64,000 bases of DNA from assembly GCA_013399115.1 (NCBI GenBank), contig VXAA01005193.1, positions 336,642-400,641 on the forward strand. The letters run 5' to 3'. Positions 55,521 through 64,000 of the stretch are shown here, in pieces. The notes beneath the pieces were generated by a model. The model did no database searches, had not been told where the DNA came from, and worked only from the letters and a program-made list of their open reading frames with translations. This DNA comes from Anseranas semipalmata (Eukaryota; Chordata; Aves; Anseriformes; Anseranatidae). Position numbers and translations under genes: made by a program. Numbering within the stretch: the first letter of the stretch is position 1; each line of letters starts with the position of its first letter.

Positions 55521-56558
55521 TTCCTGAGCTGGGGAGACCTCGCTGTTGCTCCAGCTCAGCTCCCAGTCAGAGCAGACCTGACTCCCGAGCGCTTGGCTCA
55601 GGGACCTGCGCGGGACACGTGGTGCTGTGGAGGGTGCTGCCGGTGGTGATGGTGAACAGGTTTTGATCCCGGCATGGCTGGGAGGTGTGATACCAAAGGG
55701 CGTCTTTGTCAAAACCGATGAGTAAATGATGTGGTGGCTGTTTTTCTCCTATGCATGTTCTTAAATAGGTCATATACCTTTCTTGAGGAAAAAACATCAC
55801 TCTTATAAACCTGGTCATGCTTCTGCCTCGTAGTTGCTGCAGCTCTTTCTGAGAACTTGCAGCAGCTTTCTCCAGAAATTCCCCTAGACTTTCTCTAGCT
55901 GGGTTCCTAAAACAGATGCTGATGTCTAAATTAGGGGTAGGTGAAGACTTCTTCCATCCTCTGCAACTGTAGTGACAGGGTATTATTTTCTTGAGCTTTT
56001 TTTATCCCAGGACTACGTTTTGATTGCTTCCTTCCTTCCCCTTAAATTTTTGTCTCAAGAGTAGCCAGTTTGATTTCAGAGGCTTTAGAAACATTAAGTA
56101 AGTTTAATGTTTCATGAGGAGCATGTAGCAGTGAGATAGAAAAGCAAAGGGTTTATGGAATAAAACCTACATTTTTTTTTTTAGAACAAGTGGTTATGAT
56201 ATGTTGGGAAGAAGCAAATGCTGGGAATGTGCTCTAAAGAATTAGCTGAGCACAAAGATCAGTGCAGGTGTGTCCTGGGTGATGCACCAAGTTCTTTATA
56301 GATGTTTTATCAACATCAGGTATTTATTGCCTGAGATATGGGGATGTTCTTGAGCCCCAAAGTAATGATGGTCAGCCAGCACAGGTGTGAAGAAAGGTAC
56401 TGTTTTTCCCTGGTGTGAGTAACAAGAGAAAAAAGATGTCAACCACAAAAGGTTGACTGACACAAAGATGAGTTAGGGGAATAGGTTTTCTACGCCTTGT
56501 GACTCTTTATTGTCCACCACCATCTCTTTTCGGAGGACCCTGGTCCCTTTTGTTGCTG

Positions 56559-56574
56559 GGAAAGGGAAACGAAG
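56559..56574 (+). promoter_or_regulatory. ISRE-like motif
   Basis: GGAAAGGGAAACGAAG contains a perfect GAAANNGAAAC core followed by CGAA, a good IRF-binding pattern. It lies 2 kb downstream of the CpG-rich promoter region and shares the 10-mer AAAGGGAAAC with 50438 and 51171. Confidence 0.35.
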
Positions 56575-57159
56575 CCAGATATGCAGCCTGTTTTCAGAGC
56601 CCTGGATGTGCCCTTTGTCCTGTGTGCTACTGCCTCTGTTTGGGATTTTGGTCACTTAGTCTCAATGACCCTTCCAGGTGTCCCTTGGGGAAGATGTGGG
56701 GAGAACTAGATGGAAGAATTGGACCTGTTGCATCAGTTGTGGTGTTTTCTTTTCCAGACTGATTCCCAAAAGCTGTTAACTTTGTGGCAACCATGGGATG
56801 GAAGAGGCCAGTTTGTGCCCCTTTCCATCTGCCGAGCTGCAGGAGAGCAGTCTTTGTGCTATGTGTATTCTTTGCATCTTCATACACATACGGTGGTTGT
56901 ATTAATCCTGATTTTTTTTGCCGGAGTGGCTTCACTCTTCATAGAAAAGCTGTTCTCAGTCATTTTCAAGGTCTAATCCAAGCATCAGCCCAATGCCTGT
57001 TCACTTCTGTGGCAGAGATGAATCGGTACATGGAGTGCTGTGAGGTGAAAATGTCCCTTGCCTCTGCCACTCAACCTTCCGTATTCTCTTGTGCTGACAA
57101 TAATGTGTAGCTGAACAGCTGCTGCCTTTGGTGGGGTCCTGCTAGGACCTCAGCAGGGG

Positions 57160-57880
57160 TCTCACGTATAGGGCTGGGAAGGACTTCGAGAGGGGATCTA
57201 GTCATTGCAATGAAAGAGCATCTGGATAAGGTGCTTATTCTTTTTTTCTCAGAAGGGAAAAAAAAAAAATCCAGTGTAAGAGTTTCTGCATTACAGGTAA
57301 CCTGTTTCAGTATATCGCCATTTTGGCACTATTTAAACTTGTTTCTTCATATCCAAGCCGAATCATAATTGAGCTGATTCCACAATGTAGAAGAGTTGAG
57401 TACTTTCCCCTTGTGACTTTTAATGTATGCAGACTGTTCTGTTCCCTTTAATTTTATCTTTTCAAGACTAAACACACCTGGATCCTTCAGTCTTTTCTTC
57501 CAGGTCATACTTTCTAAACTCAAATTTTTGTTTCTGTCCACTGGAATGTCTCTGATTTTTACATCTGTTTTATAAAGTACAGTATGTGACGTGGGTGCAG
57601 TTTTTTGGCTGAAGTCTCACTTGTGGGGAGTAGGTTGGAATCACTGCCTCCGTGTCACACAAACAATATAGCTATTAGTATGTCCTGGGATGTCATTTGC
57701 CTGCTTTGTAGCAGGCTTGTGTTGCTGGCTCAGAATTGTTTTCTGAATCAATGTAGTCCACGTATGCCTTTTTTTTTTTCCTCTGGCATATCAGAGTTAC
57801 TATTTTGTCATGTCCATTTGACTTTTTTTTTTTTCTGTAGTCTGCCATTTCGTGCTCATCTTTACTGAGACTGGCTTGAC
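57160..57880 (-). mobile_element. Degenerate CR1 LINE, 3' part
   Basis: Read on plus, it begins GGGCTGGGAAGGACTTCGAG (CR1 3'-UTR start in reverse). It continues in CR1 reverse-complement order: ATCTTTTCAAGACTAAACAC, CTTCAGTCTTTTCTTCCAGG, CTGTCCACTGGAATGTCTCT, GGCTGAAGTCTCACTTGTGG, GATGTCATTTGCCTGCTTTG, GTGTTGCTGGCTCAGA. These match the 'AGACTAAACA...CCTTCAG...AGGCCTCACCAGTGC...TTTGCAACAGC' blocks of CR1. Highly diverged, with no open reading frame. Confidence 0.85.
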
Positions 57881-58559
57881 AGTATGTTATAGGTAAGCCT
57901 GGAGTTCACTGCCAGATCAAAACACTGCAATAAGATGCCACAAAAACCTGAGCTAGTTTAAATTTGCTATGTTAAGGAATCTTTGTCTTGTCAAAAACAA
58001 GTGATGGGTTTTGTATGGGTCAATAGAGTTTACATTGCATTAGATGTTATCTTGCCACAAGAAGTTTTACTGGCTCTTTTGCAGCTAGCCAAGCTAGCAT
58101 CTTTGTTGGTTCCTTCTTGTATCCTTCCTACTCCTGATGTCTGTGGTCACTGTGCTTGGAGCTCAGTGTCCTCCTTCACAGGGTCTGTGGGACGGACCCT
58201 GTCCTTTAATGTTCTCTTTAGTTGCTTACTGCAGCTGGGCCTTCCTCCAGCAGTGATCTAGTTCAGGGACTGAAATTGAAAAGGCCTCTGCGGAAAAAAA
58301 AATTCTTTGCTGATTGGTTCTGAACCCACTCACTCATGGAGTCAGGTGTGATCATGGGAAAGGGATGCTGAATGAGGAGATGGGGGGACAAGGGTCAACA
58401 CTGTCCTTTTCTGCTGTGGTGAGCACTTAAATTGGTTCCAACACCCTGAATTTTTTCTTGACAATTTCAGGCTTTCTGTTTGGCTGTTATTTAATGCTTT
58501 GCTACCTTTATCACTTTCTTATCTTATAGGTAAATGCAAACTGATCACTTAAATTCATC

Positions 58560-59000
58560 AAGAATCTTTCAGAGGATTGAAGTTACCGGTCAGTAACTTC
58601 TTAAGTCATGCCCCCCCGCCCCCCTTTTTCTTTTTGTAAAGGTAGATGAGGTGTGATGCTTCTCCAGCCTTCTGTAAGTTTCCCATACTCCTGTAAATTT
58701 TCAGAGATGTTTCAGAGATTGCTGTGACTGGTTTCTTAAATGCTTTCAGGTGAATGCCATTATATCCTCTCAAGCTACAGCTGCCTTGTAAACAATCTTT
58801 ATGCCATTCTTTTCTAACCCACTCTGTTCTCCTGTTTCCAAATTAGTTTTGCTTGTCATATTTCACTTTTTCTTCTGGAGTCTGAAGGAGGCATTTGTAC
58901 TTCAGCCTTTGTGTCATTTGCTTTCCTCTCCTATTTGCCAATGAGCGCGTAATTGTATTTATTTTCCTCTTCCAACATGCCCTGTTTCTCTCCAGTTTTC
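58560..59000 (-). mobile_element. Degenerate CR1-type LINE fragment, more internal
   Basis: Blocks TTCTCCAGCCTTCTGTAAG, TTCAGAGATTGCTGTGACTG, GCTTTCAGGTGAATGCCATT and GGCATTTGTACTTCAGCCTT with GTGTCATTTG match, in reverse orientation, the CR1 segment usually found upstream of the 3' part (…TCTCAAAGATAATTGCCAGTGGCTCTG…GGGTGAATGCCATC…GCATT…ACTTCAGCCTTTTCTGTGTC). It may be the same insertion as 57160-57880, separated by divergent sequence. Confidence 0.6.
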
Positions 59001-59029
59001 TTGTGACTGAAGAGTTCTTAGTAACAGCT

Positions 59030-59480
59030 GTGCTGACTTTGACTAAGAGTCCATCTAATCCAGTGTCCTTGTAGGAAAGAATAAAAACAGGGCAAGTATA
59101 TATGATATTTTCCAACTACTCTTCCAATCTCCAGCTCCTTTCAAATAAGGGGATTTCCTGTGTCTAACACAAGCTGTCTAACCATGAACAATCAGTAGAT
59201 TTATTTTCCTAGTACCTGGCCTGTCCTTTGTTGAATCTATGTAAAATTTTGCATCATTTTTGGAGAAGTGCTGCCACGCAAGTTACCTGCTGGTGAAGAT
59301 TCAAGTCTGTTTTCGTTTTGAAGCTGGCCCTCACTGGCTTCATACAATGGCTGTTAGTACTTAGATTTGAAGAGATGGTGAATAATCTGTCCCTGTTCAC
59401 GCTCTCTACACCACTCATGACTTTATGGCCCTCTGTTATGTTCCCTGTCCCACCTAGTTGCCTGTCTTGCACTCTGATTT
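59030..59480 (-). mobile_element. Second degenerate CR1/L3-type LINE, 3' part
   Basis: It starts again from a 3'-end-like block (AGTCCATCTAATCCAGTGTCC), then TCTGTTTTCGTTTTGAAGCT, TGGCTTCATACAATGG, GAGATGGTGAATAATCTGTC, CACCACTCATGACTTTATGG, CCTCTGTTATGTTCCCTGTC and CACCTAGTTGCCTGTCTTGC. The order matches the reverse complement of old CR1/L3-clade copies (…TTTTATCTGTTTT…CATTCATAATCTTATAGACCTCTATCATGTCCCC…). A repeated 3' end implies a separate insertion. Confidence 0.75.
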
Positions 59481-60007
59481 GTTACATGTTACTCCCTATC
59501 TTTGGTTGTCTTTTCTACCCCGTAATCGCACGACCACATGCGTCTCTTGGGTTTTGTAATTCTGACATACCAATTCCATGATAAAAAGTACCAGAGAGGG
59601 CTCTTAGAGCAGCTCAACAAAGAGGCAGAGAGAAGACTAATCCTGGTAGCCTCTCTGGTCAAGATCTTTCTCTGGAGCCTTGGGAAACTGAAGGGCAAGG
59701 ACAAGGGTACTTGAGGGTCCTGGCCCTGTGGAGTCCTTATCCAGTCCACTGGAGGGGAGATGCTGGAGGCAGACTCTTTCACAAGATGTCTCATGCACAG
59801 TTTCACATACCTGATGATAAACAGTGTCCTTTACTGCTATGTTGAAACTGGGGAGAATTTCGGATGTTTTCTTATGGAAGGGAAGGGGGATGCCCACCTG
59901 CAGTAAGATGCTGAGGGACAGGGTGGTGTGACCAAGGCCTTTCTTCCTGGGTGGTGGGAGGGAGCCTCTGGCATGCCTTCAGAACTGCTCTCCTCTATTC
60001 TTTTCAG

Positions 60008-60039
60008 AGATTGGCCAACCTGGCTGAGACCACTTAGCG
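60008..60039 (+). other. SLC39A13: SLC39A13 5' UTR part of first coding exon
   Basis: The acceptor TTCTTTTCAG ends at 60007. An in-frame TGA at 60025-60027 lies 5 codons before the ATG at 60040, which fixes 60040 as the first possible start in this exon and shows that a non-coding exon lies upstream. Confidence 0.75.
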
Positions 60040-60307
60040 ATGACAAAACAAAAGCTTCTGCTTGATGGGACATTCTCTTTGTTTCTGATCGTGGCCTGCG
60101 AAGCTCAGCAGCTCCCGAGGAGTCATGCTGCTGCCAGTTCTGGCCCTCTGTGTGAGAAGGAAGCAGAGTCCTGGGGAAACCTGTTCAGCAGTGAGCGACT
60201 GGATGCCTGGGTCTGTTCCATCATTGGCTCATTCATGGTGGGGCTGAGTGGGGTCTTCCCCTTGCTGGTGATCCCTTTTGAGACAGGAGCTGCTCTACGG
60301 TCAGAAG
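60040..60307 (+). CDS. SLC39A13: SLC39A13 first coding exon (signal peptide, TM1)
   Basis: 89 codons plus one base, from the ATG through GLSGVFPLLVIPFETGAALR. The donor GTAAGC starts at 60308. It encodes the hydrophobic signal segment, the luminal N-terminus and transmembrane helix 1. Confidence 0.95.
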
Positions 60308-63213
60308 GTAAGCCTGCTACCTACGTTTACCTTCCTGAAGCCAAAGGTCCTTGGTTGTGACTGTGATGAACAGGATCTTGGATCATGCCAAAGTCACAGA
60401 AATACTGTCCTCTAGAACGGGCACTCCATTTCCAGTGCTTTAGGCCATACCTGTCAATTTGATAGGGAATCCTCTAATAGATGTAAGTCCTGGAAGGAGC
60501 TTGTACAAAGAGTATCATTTGTTGTACACCCTGGGGAGCTGCTTGGACCAGAACCCTCCCACACACAGCTGTCTCAGCCAGGTGGTGCAAGGGCTTCTTC
60601 TTGCACTCCAGCTATTTCTTCCATGCTCTCTCCTTTAAAAGCTTGGTTTGCAGATGCTTCTAATTTAGGTCTGTTTGTGCAAAAGCTCAGCTGGAGATGT
60701 TTTGGCTTCAAGCTGAGTTATAATCAGGTTTTGTTTCTTTTTTTAGCTGGATCACGTCATTTGAAGCAGTTGTTGAGCTTTGCAATTGGTGGACTACTGG
60801 GGAATGTGTTTCTGCACCTGCTTCCTGAAGCCTGGGCCTACACGTGCAGTGCAACTGCAGGTATGAAAGCCTTATATGCCTAGAAGCAGCTTGTGGTATG
60901 CCTACTGCTACATTTTTTTGAGTCTCTTTATGGCTCTTGTACTGTTAGCAGAACCTGCTACCTGCTGTCCTTTTTTCTCCCTTCCTACAGTGGTTCCCTA
61001 ATGACTCTGTCTTCTTGCTCTAGCTTGTTTGCTTCTGACATTGTCCTGAATCATAAAGGTTTCCATGACCCATCTATGCCCCACTGCAGAATCGTTCTGT
61101 TTTTCCACTGCAATGCAATCTCCATTTCTGCAGCCAGGCTGAAAGGATGATTATCTCACAAGCTTGGCTGTAATTGAAAAGAAAGTTTATAGCTTTGGGC
61201 TTAATAACTTGCCCAGGTGTGGCAGAAAGGGGAAGGTGAGTCTGTAGCTCCACTAATGGCAGACTTCATGTCAGGGCTTGCTGCTCGGTAGATAGAGCTG
61301 CAGGATTTTTGTTAAAAGTAATGTTCGTATGCCTCTGGGGCACCAGGAAGTTCCCAGTGTTGTCAAGAAATGGTCTGGATTGCACTATTGAAGTAAAAGG
61401 GGTGGGGACTCTCACTCTGAGTGTCCTGAGATGAAGACATCTCTTACTTAGATCAAGAATGAGCAGATAAAGATAATTTGCTGTGAGATATGTTTGCTCC
61501 CTACTCCTTGCAGGAGGTGTTTCTGTTGTTCTGTGTTTTTTGGCTTGGGACTGCTGATTAAACTATCTGGGACAGGTTGGGTTTCGATATGGGAAGACAC
61601 TGTGTTCTTGATAGTGACATGAAGATTTTTCCTCTTGTCCCTCAGGAGAAGGGCAGAGCTTTCAGCAGCAGAAGCTTTTGGGTCTCTGGGTGATCATTGG
61701 TTTCCTGATCTTCCTGGTGCTAGAGAAGATCTTCCTAGAGAAAGAAGAGAAGGAGTGCCCTGGTGTGGTAAGTGAGCAGCTAGAGGGGAGGGAGTGCTGT
61801 TATGTTTGGATCATGAATCAGGCACGTAAGCACTGTACTAAACACCTCATCTGCCCTATCTGACAGGCTCAGCAAATGATCCTGGAGCTGTGAGTAGCTT
61901 ATTAATGGGCTTCGGGAGCTTTTTGCTACTTTGCCACTGGGCTCTATAAGGTGTTTCATCTCCAGGCTTTGTTTTTGTGGTTTTAGCTGAGATTTCTCAC
62001 CTCTGGGCTGGTTTTGTTCTTGTTGTGGTATGTGTGAAAAAAGAGCTCCCCTTCTGTAGGGACTGGGAGCTGGAGTGCTCTGCAGTTGAGACTTTCCCTT
62101 AGATAAGCTTTGAGCAGATTGACTTGTTGACACATGTTCAACTGAGCAATCTGGACTCACTCTCTTTCTGGGTCCTCAGTCAGGGCAAAGACCAGCATTC
62201 TTTGGAAGACGTTCCTTGCTGCCCACTTCTCCTGGGTGTGGTCTGGACCAGGCGTTTGTTCCATGGAGCTGCTAACATGGTAGAAGGGGTTTATAGTTGG
62301 CCAGGTCATGCTGTGTACTGGTTCAGACAAGAGTCACCAGCAGTAAAGGGGCAACATTGACAAAAGAGGTACCAGAAGGTAACGCCAAGACAGAGGGTAG
62401 TGGTTACTCCTAAGCCATCTGCCCAGTTCCTAGCAGCATCTCCTAGAGGCTGTTTGGTACTTGCTGTGCCATGCCTTTTGAGAGATGAAAGAGCAGGTCA
62501 GGCACTGCATAAGATTAATTAGGTATTGCTTTGACTCAAAATGAGACTTTAAATTCTGAAAGGAACTTCAGCTTATATAGAGAGACTGAAGTCTGAGATG
62601 AGCAGTTTGTTATTTGGAAGCTGACAATCCCAGCTACAGAATAATTCTCTGGATTCAGTTATCCTGACGCACTGGGGAGAACAAGACTCATACTCCTCCC
62701 ACCCTCTGCCCAGATGGAGTTGAATTTCTCTGGGCAGCAGCTGCCAGCAGGACTGACAGATTGAATCCCTCATCTTTCCAGTGGAACCTTGCTCATGTCA
62801 AGGGGGCCTGACTCTGATTCCTTCTCTATCTTTCTATTCTCCTTCTGTTGATGCTCTTGTTGTCTAACGGTGCAGATGTGACAAAAATCTCTGAAATCTG
62901 TCTTGTTTCTGGTTGTTGTCATGGTTAGATTCAGGTACCAAAGCTACTGATTTGGGTTGTAAGGATGAAACCTTAAAGCTGAAGTTTGGATTTCTAACCC
63001 AGATTCTCACTCTTTGTTGGGGACAAAAAGGCAGTGACAAGTTGTTTTCTGCTAATTTAGGGCTGTGATTACAAAGCACCAGCTGGAAAGATTCCCAATG
63101 GAAGTGGCTACCCGTTGTCGAAGGTGGCAGGCAGATCCCAAAGAGAGGAGACAGGTTCATCTCAGTGTAATGGCTCCGCTCTCCAGTCTTGTCCAACCGA
63201 CAACAGAATCAAG
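60040..63213 (+). CDS. SLC39A13: SLC39A13 (ZIP13) zinc transporter, N-terminal half (partial, 4 exons)
   Basis: ZIP13 is a multipass LIV-1-subfamily zinc transporter of the early secretory pathway. It moves zinc out of Golgi/vesicles, and its human loss causes a spondylodysplastic Ehlers-Danlos disorder. Exons 60040-60307, 60747-60860, 61646-61767 and 63061-63213 join with consistent phases (1, 1, 0, 0) and GT-AG sites to give 219 codons. An N-terminal signal sequence (LLLDGTFSLFLIVACEAQQ) is followed by a luminal segment with ESWGNLFSSERLDAWVC. TM1 is about GSFMVGLSGVFPLLVIPFE, TM2 about LLSFAIGGLLGNVFLHLLPE, TM3 about LLGLWVIIGFLIFLVLEKIF, then a charged cytosolic loop. The metal-site helices (the HEIPHEVGD motif region) are in exons beyond the right edge. 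SPI1 is the divergent neighbour, as in human. Identified by close match to ZIP13 as remembered. Confidence 0.95.
60747..60860 (+). CDS. SLC39A13: SLC39A13 second coding exon (TM2)
   Basis: 114 nt reading AGSRHLKQLLSFAIGGLLGN and ending in EAWAYTCSATAG. It contains the HLLPEAW motif at the end of TM2 typical of ZIP13. The acceptor TTTTTTAG ends at 60746 and the donor GTATGA starts at 60861. Confidence 0.96.
61646..61767 (+). CDS. SLC39A13: SLC39A13 third coding exon (TM3)
   Basis: 122 nt reading GEGQSFQQQKLLGLWVIIGF through LEKIFLEKEEKECPGV. The poly-Gln-like QQQ before TM3 is also seen in human ZIP13. The acceptor TCCCTCAG ends at 61645 and the donor GTAAGT starts at 61768, leaving phase 0. 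Confidence 0.95.
63061..63213 (+). CDS. SLC39A13: SLC39A13 fourth coding exon (cytosolic loop)
   Basis: 51 codons, GCDYKAPAGKIPNGSGYPLS to CPTDNRIK, between acceptor GCTAATTTAG (ending 63060) and donor GTAAGA (63214). It ends at the IK that precedes the conserved VSGYLNL of the next exon in other vertebrates, so the junction fits. The loop itself is poorly conserved. Confidence 0.88.
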
Positions 63214-64000
63214 GTAAGAGTCCCACAAGACTTTTTCTATGTGATTCTCATCCTGTGTTTTCTGGGCAAAGATCTTAAAATTCAGTCAGGAGGATGAGTT
63301 GTCTGTGGAAAGAACTGTGCCTGAGTAGGGGACTCAGTGTTTGAGTGAGTTATACTTAAATTTTTCTCTGTCAAAGTGTCTGTCGAAGTCACAGCAGGCA
63401 GGAAATAGCATACTCGCTGGGAGAAGATCTGCAGTGAAGCTTATGCAGACGAGGCAAGGTCACTATTGTGAAGGCATAAGCCTGGTGGTGGGTGTTTTGA
63501 CTGAATCCTGAGACCAAAGTACAGTACTTCTCAGTTTACCTTATTATCTTATACTTGTTATATCTTTATTTGCTTACATTTTTGAGTAATTATTTATTTT
63601 TTCTCTAGTGCCGGCACTGTATTAATTGGCAGCTGCATGCTTCCTTTTAAGGCACCTTTTGGATGCATTTTGACAGTTGAAGTTATCCACTGTAAGACTT
63701 AAAAGTTTGGGTTTTCTTGATTAGCAGCCATCTGCTGCCAAAAAGAGCCTCTTCTATCTTCCAGTCTCTCTCTCCCCTCCCCACTCTCTTCTATCTTCCA
63801 CTTCTACCTCCAAATCTATATTTCCCATCACTTCCTTTGCACTGGACCTTATCTGAGCCCTACAGAGAGCCTAGTCAGGGAACTAAACCGGCAAAGATTT
63901 TTTATTATTGTTATTTATTTATTTATCCCTGTAGGTTTCTCTCTTAATTTATCATCTTAAATCAGCTTGCCATGTAAACCTGTAGTGCTGGGATAAGGGA
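63214..64000 (+). other. SLC39A13: SLC39A13 intron, continues past the window
   Basis: No exon encoding the expected VSGYLNLLANTIDNFTHG segment is present before position 64000, so the gene is truncated by the window edge. Confidence 0.85.

Larger units (their letters stand above)
54721..57159. other. Probable SLC39A13 intron 1 / 5' flank, no coding exon recognised
   Basis: Moderately GC-rich sequence. It contains a TATA-like site at 55491 and an ISRE-like site at 56560. No open frame here shows a recognisable domain. Confidence 0.45.

Noticed and set aside
61780..62160. 126-codon minus-strand open frame within an SLC39A13 intron
   Set aside because: Ser/Gln-rich with no domain, antisense to intron and part of an exon flank; consistent with chance.

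Overview
This is vertebrate nuclear DNA. Genes are split by GT-AG introns, intergenic space is long and AT-rich, a CpG-dense promoter region is interrupted by an assembly gap, and the recognisable repeats are old CR1-type LINEs plus a few MIR-like SINEs. CR1 as the identifiable LINE, a PU.1 protein that resembles chicken PU.1 from memory (not aligned here), and no Alu/L1/B1-type elements point to a sauropsid. A bird is most likely; a crocodilian or turtle is not excluded. I see no prokaryotic genes, operons, CRISPR arrays or integrative elements.

Two protein-coding genes can be read with confidence. SPI1 (PU.1, ETS-family regulator of myeloid and B-cell development) is on the minus strand, with all five coding exons present: ATG at 20918, stop at 2197-2199, phase-consistent splice sites, predicted 266 aa. 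SLC39A13 (ZIP13 zinc transporter) is on the plus strand, with its first four coding exons at 60040-63213; the rest of the gene lies beyond the right edge. The two genes are head-to-head (divergent), the same arrangement as in the human SPI1-SLC39A13 region on 11p11.2.

Layout: 1-2196 is the downstream flank and probable 3' UTR of SPI1. 2197-20918 is SPI1 with large introns. About 20919-21400 is the probable 5' UTR and promoter of SPI1. 21400-53400 is a gene-poor regulatory interval with candidate enhancers about 8.4 kb and 15.3 kb upstream of the SPI1 ATG, three long polypyrimidine microsatellites, a MIR with an internal GGT expansion, a CR1 fragment, a GC-rich patch and a strong CTCF-like motif. 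53560-54700 is a CpG-rich region broken by 651 N, probably the SLC39A13 promoter and 5' exon. 57160-59480 is a block of degenerate minus-strand CR1. 60008-63213 holds SLC39A13 coding exons and 63214-64000 is intron.

The most interesting content is regulatory. A compact ETS/MYB/RUNX/ETS cluster at 36209-36240 sits where the conserved PU.1 upstream regulatory element would be expected, and a PU.1-type plus MYB site pair lies at 29298-29319. The only hint of an unannotated coding exon is a weak one at 53249-53321. I did not find a convincing new biological system.
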